Positions 49,938 through 51,254 of a stretch of DNA of 51,254 bases are shown in pieces. Under the pieces are notes generated by a model. That model was not told the DNA's origin. It searched no databases and saw only the letters and a list, made by a program, of their open reading frames with translations. The position numbers and the translations under genes are program-made. Origin of the DNA: an uncultured Clostridia bacterium (GTDB taxonomy: Bacteria; Bacillota; Clostridia; Christensenellales; Pumilibacteraceae); NCBI GenBank assembly GCA_947175335.1, contig CAMWMF010000013.1, forward strand, positions 1-51,254, in the 5' to 3' direction. Each line of letters starts with the position of its first letter. The first letter of the stretch is position 1.

Positions 49938-51254
49938 TTATCTATGCGGTCTTCTCGGTCCCGGTCTGCGGCGCATAGGTCCACCGGGACGCCTACGTGC
50001 GGCGGGGCGGGCGGGGCGTCTTGCCGCAGGGCGTTTGGGCGCAGCCGGTCTCGGGCGCTCTATCGTCGGATTTGCGCTTGCCGCGCCGGACGCGGGAGTC
50101 ATTACGTAAACCTGTTTGTCTTTTGTCGAATAGTACACGCCGTTGGCGATGGGAATATATTCGTTGCCGACGTTTTGCTGAGGTGCAAGGGGAGCAACCT
50201 CGCGCGAATCGGACATTTGCATCATTTCGGGGCGAATATCGCGCACCGTTTCCGCTTCCTTTTGCCTGCGGTCGAGCTCCTTTTCGCGGTCGCGGAATTC
50301 CTTTTCCATCATGTCGCGACGCATCTTTTCAAGCTCGGTTTCCAGCCGTCTGTACTCGTCGCGGTCCATATTGCCGCGGAACTGCGGCGTACCGCTCTGC
50401 GCGCCGGAATTTGCCGATTGCGACATTGCAAAAGTCAGCTTGTTTACCAGTTCACGCATGCCGTCAAGCTCGTTTTTCAGTCTGTCAACCTCTTTGAGCG
50501 CATACGGATCGGTGCCGTACGTGGTGGCAGTGCGCATTTGCGCCGCTTGTTGGGCTTGAAACTGCGCGTTTTGCGCTTGCTCCATAATCCGTTTGGCTTG
50601 CTCCATCATCATGCGCGCCGCTTCCGTTTCGGAATTGGTTGTGCGCATGGTGGGCTGTGCCGCCGCTTGCTGTGCATGTAACTGCGCCTGTTGCGCGGCT
50701 TGCTGGGCTTGCAGCTGTGCCGCCTGCGCCTGTTGCATCATCATTTGCGCCTGTTGCATCATGGCGCGCGCCGCTTCTGCCGCTTTGTCTTCCGTTTGCG
50801 GTTTTGCGTACTGTTGCTGCGCTTGCGCCGCTTGCGCTGCTTGTGCGGGCTGGACCGCTTGCCGCGCTTGCTCCTGTATCATCGCCGCTTGCATTTGCGC
50901 TTCGGCTTGCTTTTGTGCTTGCCGCGCCTGTTCCATTATCGCTTGCGCTTGTTCGAGCATAGCACGCGCCGCTTCGTCTGCTTGCGATTGAGCTGCTTGC
51001 TGTGCGGGTTGTTCGGGCTGAACGACAACGGGCGGCTCGTCCTTTACGGTAGGTTGTTCGGACTGTCCGTCTTGCTCGCCGAGCATGGCGGCGAGCTGCG
51101 CGTCAAGGTCTTCCGTTGTTTCTGTTGCAGGTTGCTGCGTGGGTTGTTCTGACGGCTGTTCGTTTATCATAGCGGCGAGTTGCGCGTCGAGACTTGCTAT
51201 ATCTTCCGCGGGCTCGACGGGCTTTTCGGTCTGCTCCGGTTGGTCGCCGAGCAT
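49938..51254 (-). CDS. A/Q-rich coiled-coil protein, 5' end off the window
   Basis: Only the C-terminal 438 codons are present, and the frame is open to the window edge, so the true start is probably beyond it. Two LDAQLAAM-x-x-EQ units open the fragment. Then comes a long low-complexity stretch of Ala, Gln, Met and Glu (AQAIMEQARQAQKQAEAQMQ type) that would form helices, a coiled-coil with Arg/Glu (residues 250-330), a short GVYYSTKDKQVYVMTP strand region, and a basic Arg/Pro-rich tail (RPAARRPARPAARRRPGG). The highly basic end could bind nucleic acid or polyphosphate. The composition makes it prone to slippage. I do not recognise the family. Confidence 0.75.
   Translation of the reverse strand: MLGDQPEQTEKPVEPAEDIASLDAQLAAMINEQPSEQPTQQPATETTEDLDAQLAAMLGEQDGQSEQPTVKDEPPVVVQPEQPAQQAAQSQADEAARAMLEQAQAIMEQARQAQKQAEAQMQAAMIQEQARQAVQPAQAAQAAQAQQQYAKPQTEDKAAEAARAMMQQAQMMMQQAQAAQLQAQQAAQQAQLHAQQAAAQPTMRTTNSETEAARMMMEQAKRIMEQAQNAQFQAQQAAQMRTATTYGTDPYALKEVDRLKNELDGMRELVNKLTFAMSQSANSGAQSGTPQFRGNMDRDEYRRLETELEKMRRDMMEKEFRDREKELDRRQKEAETVRDIRPEMMQMSDSREVAPLAPQQNVGNEYIPIANGVYYSTKDKQVYVMTPASGAASANPTIERPRPAAPKRPAARRPARPAARRRPGGPMRRRPGPRRPHR

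Noticed and set aside
50593-51152. Long Cys/Ala- and Leu/Arg-rich plus-strand frames opposite the A/Q-rich gene
   Set aside because: They are antisense shadows of the low-complexity repeat; no start sites.

Overview
The window looks like a chromosomal segment of an uncultured, low-to-mid GC Clostridia-type Firmicute, perhaps a gut lineage related to Christensenellales. The reasons are Gram-positive style ribosome binding sites (AGGAGG), sigma-A type promoters (TTGACA-17-TATAAT), intrinsic terminators everywhere, a spore maturation pair (spmA/spmB), lipobox lipoproteins, two MATE exporters and an anaerobic radical-SAM activase. The order-level placement is inference.

Layout. Positions 1-5140 are host backbone: a 51-aa protein, a MATE transporter, a candidate small RNA, a small helical protein, spmAB, and a PH-domain membrane protein divergent from an XRE regulator with a perfect palindromic operator. 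A tRNA-Val(CAC) at 5137-5211 is the target of an integrated island. Its 17-bp 3' end (CCCTGTATTGCCCACCA) is repeated at 19353-19369, so about 14.2 kb between these points is a mobile island. It is visibly AT-rich compared with both flanks. It carries a large serine recombinase, a HEPN/NB-ARC/TPR/cold-shock STAND protein (a likely abortive-infection defence gene), decayed leftovers of a conjugative-type element (an N6-DNA methylase fragment and a small orphan gene), and a seven-gene operon at 11662-18535. That operon encodes a membrane protein, two P-loop kinases, a HAD phosphatase, a TIM-barrel isomerase-like enzyme, a shortened IucA/IucC-type NIS synthetase and a beta-lactamase-fold serine hydrolase. 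I know of no described system with this gene set; it reads as a small-molecule biosynthesis cassette.

From 19370 to the end is host backbone again: a Nudix-like membrane protein, an unknown gene flanked by two copies of an ~88-bp repeat, a lipoprotein built of DnaJ-type CxxC repeats, a three-gene minus-strand operon (TTG-start acyltransferase, GltS-like transporter, GNAT-membrane fusion), an HD hydrolase, an MTAN-like nucleosidase, an XRE-TM regulator with a membrane partner, lipoproteins, a DUF885 protein and a second MATE gene behind a structured leader. At 39508-43397 lies a tight operon of a ClpP paralogue, a Sel1-like protein of unknown function and a VirD4/TraG-type ATPase lacking membrane helices. 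It is followed by a YetF-like protein, an ASCH-domain protein, a HAD-like protein, an NrdG-type radical SAM activase, a DUF4353-type lipoprotein, a WapI-like orphan immunity protein, and an A/Q-rich protein that runs off the right edge.

Several short dispersed repeats (an EcoRI-site-rich repeat at gene 3' ends, a palindromic CCTAGATTTCTCC repeat, and the 88-bp repeat carrying a tRNA-Val-like core) mark this genome as repeat-rich. No CRISPR array, rRNA or complete insertion sequence was seen.
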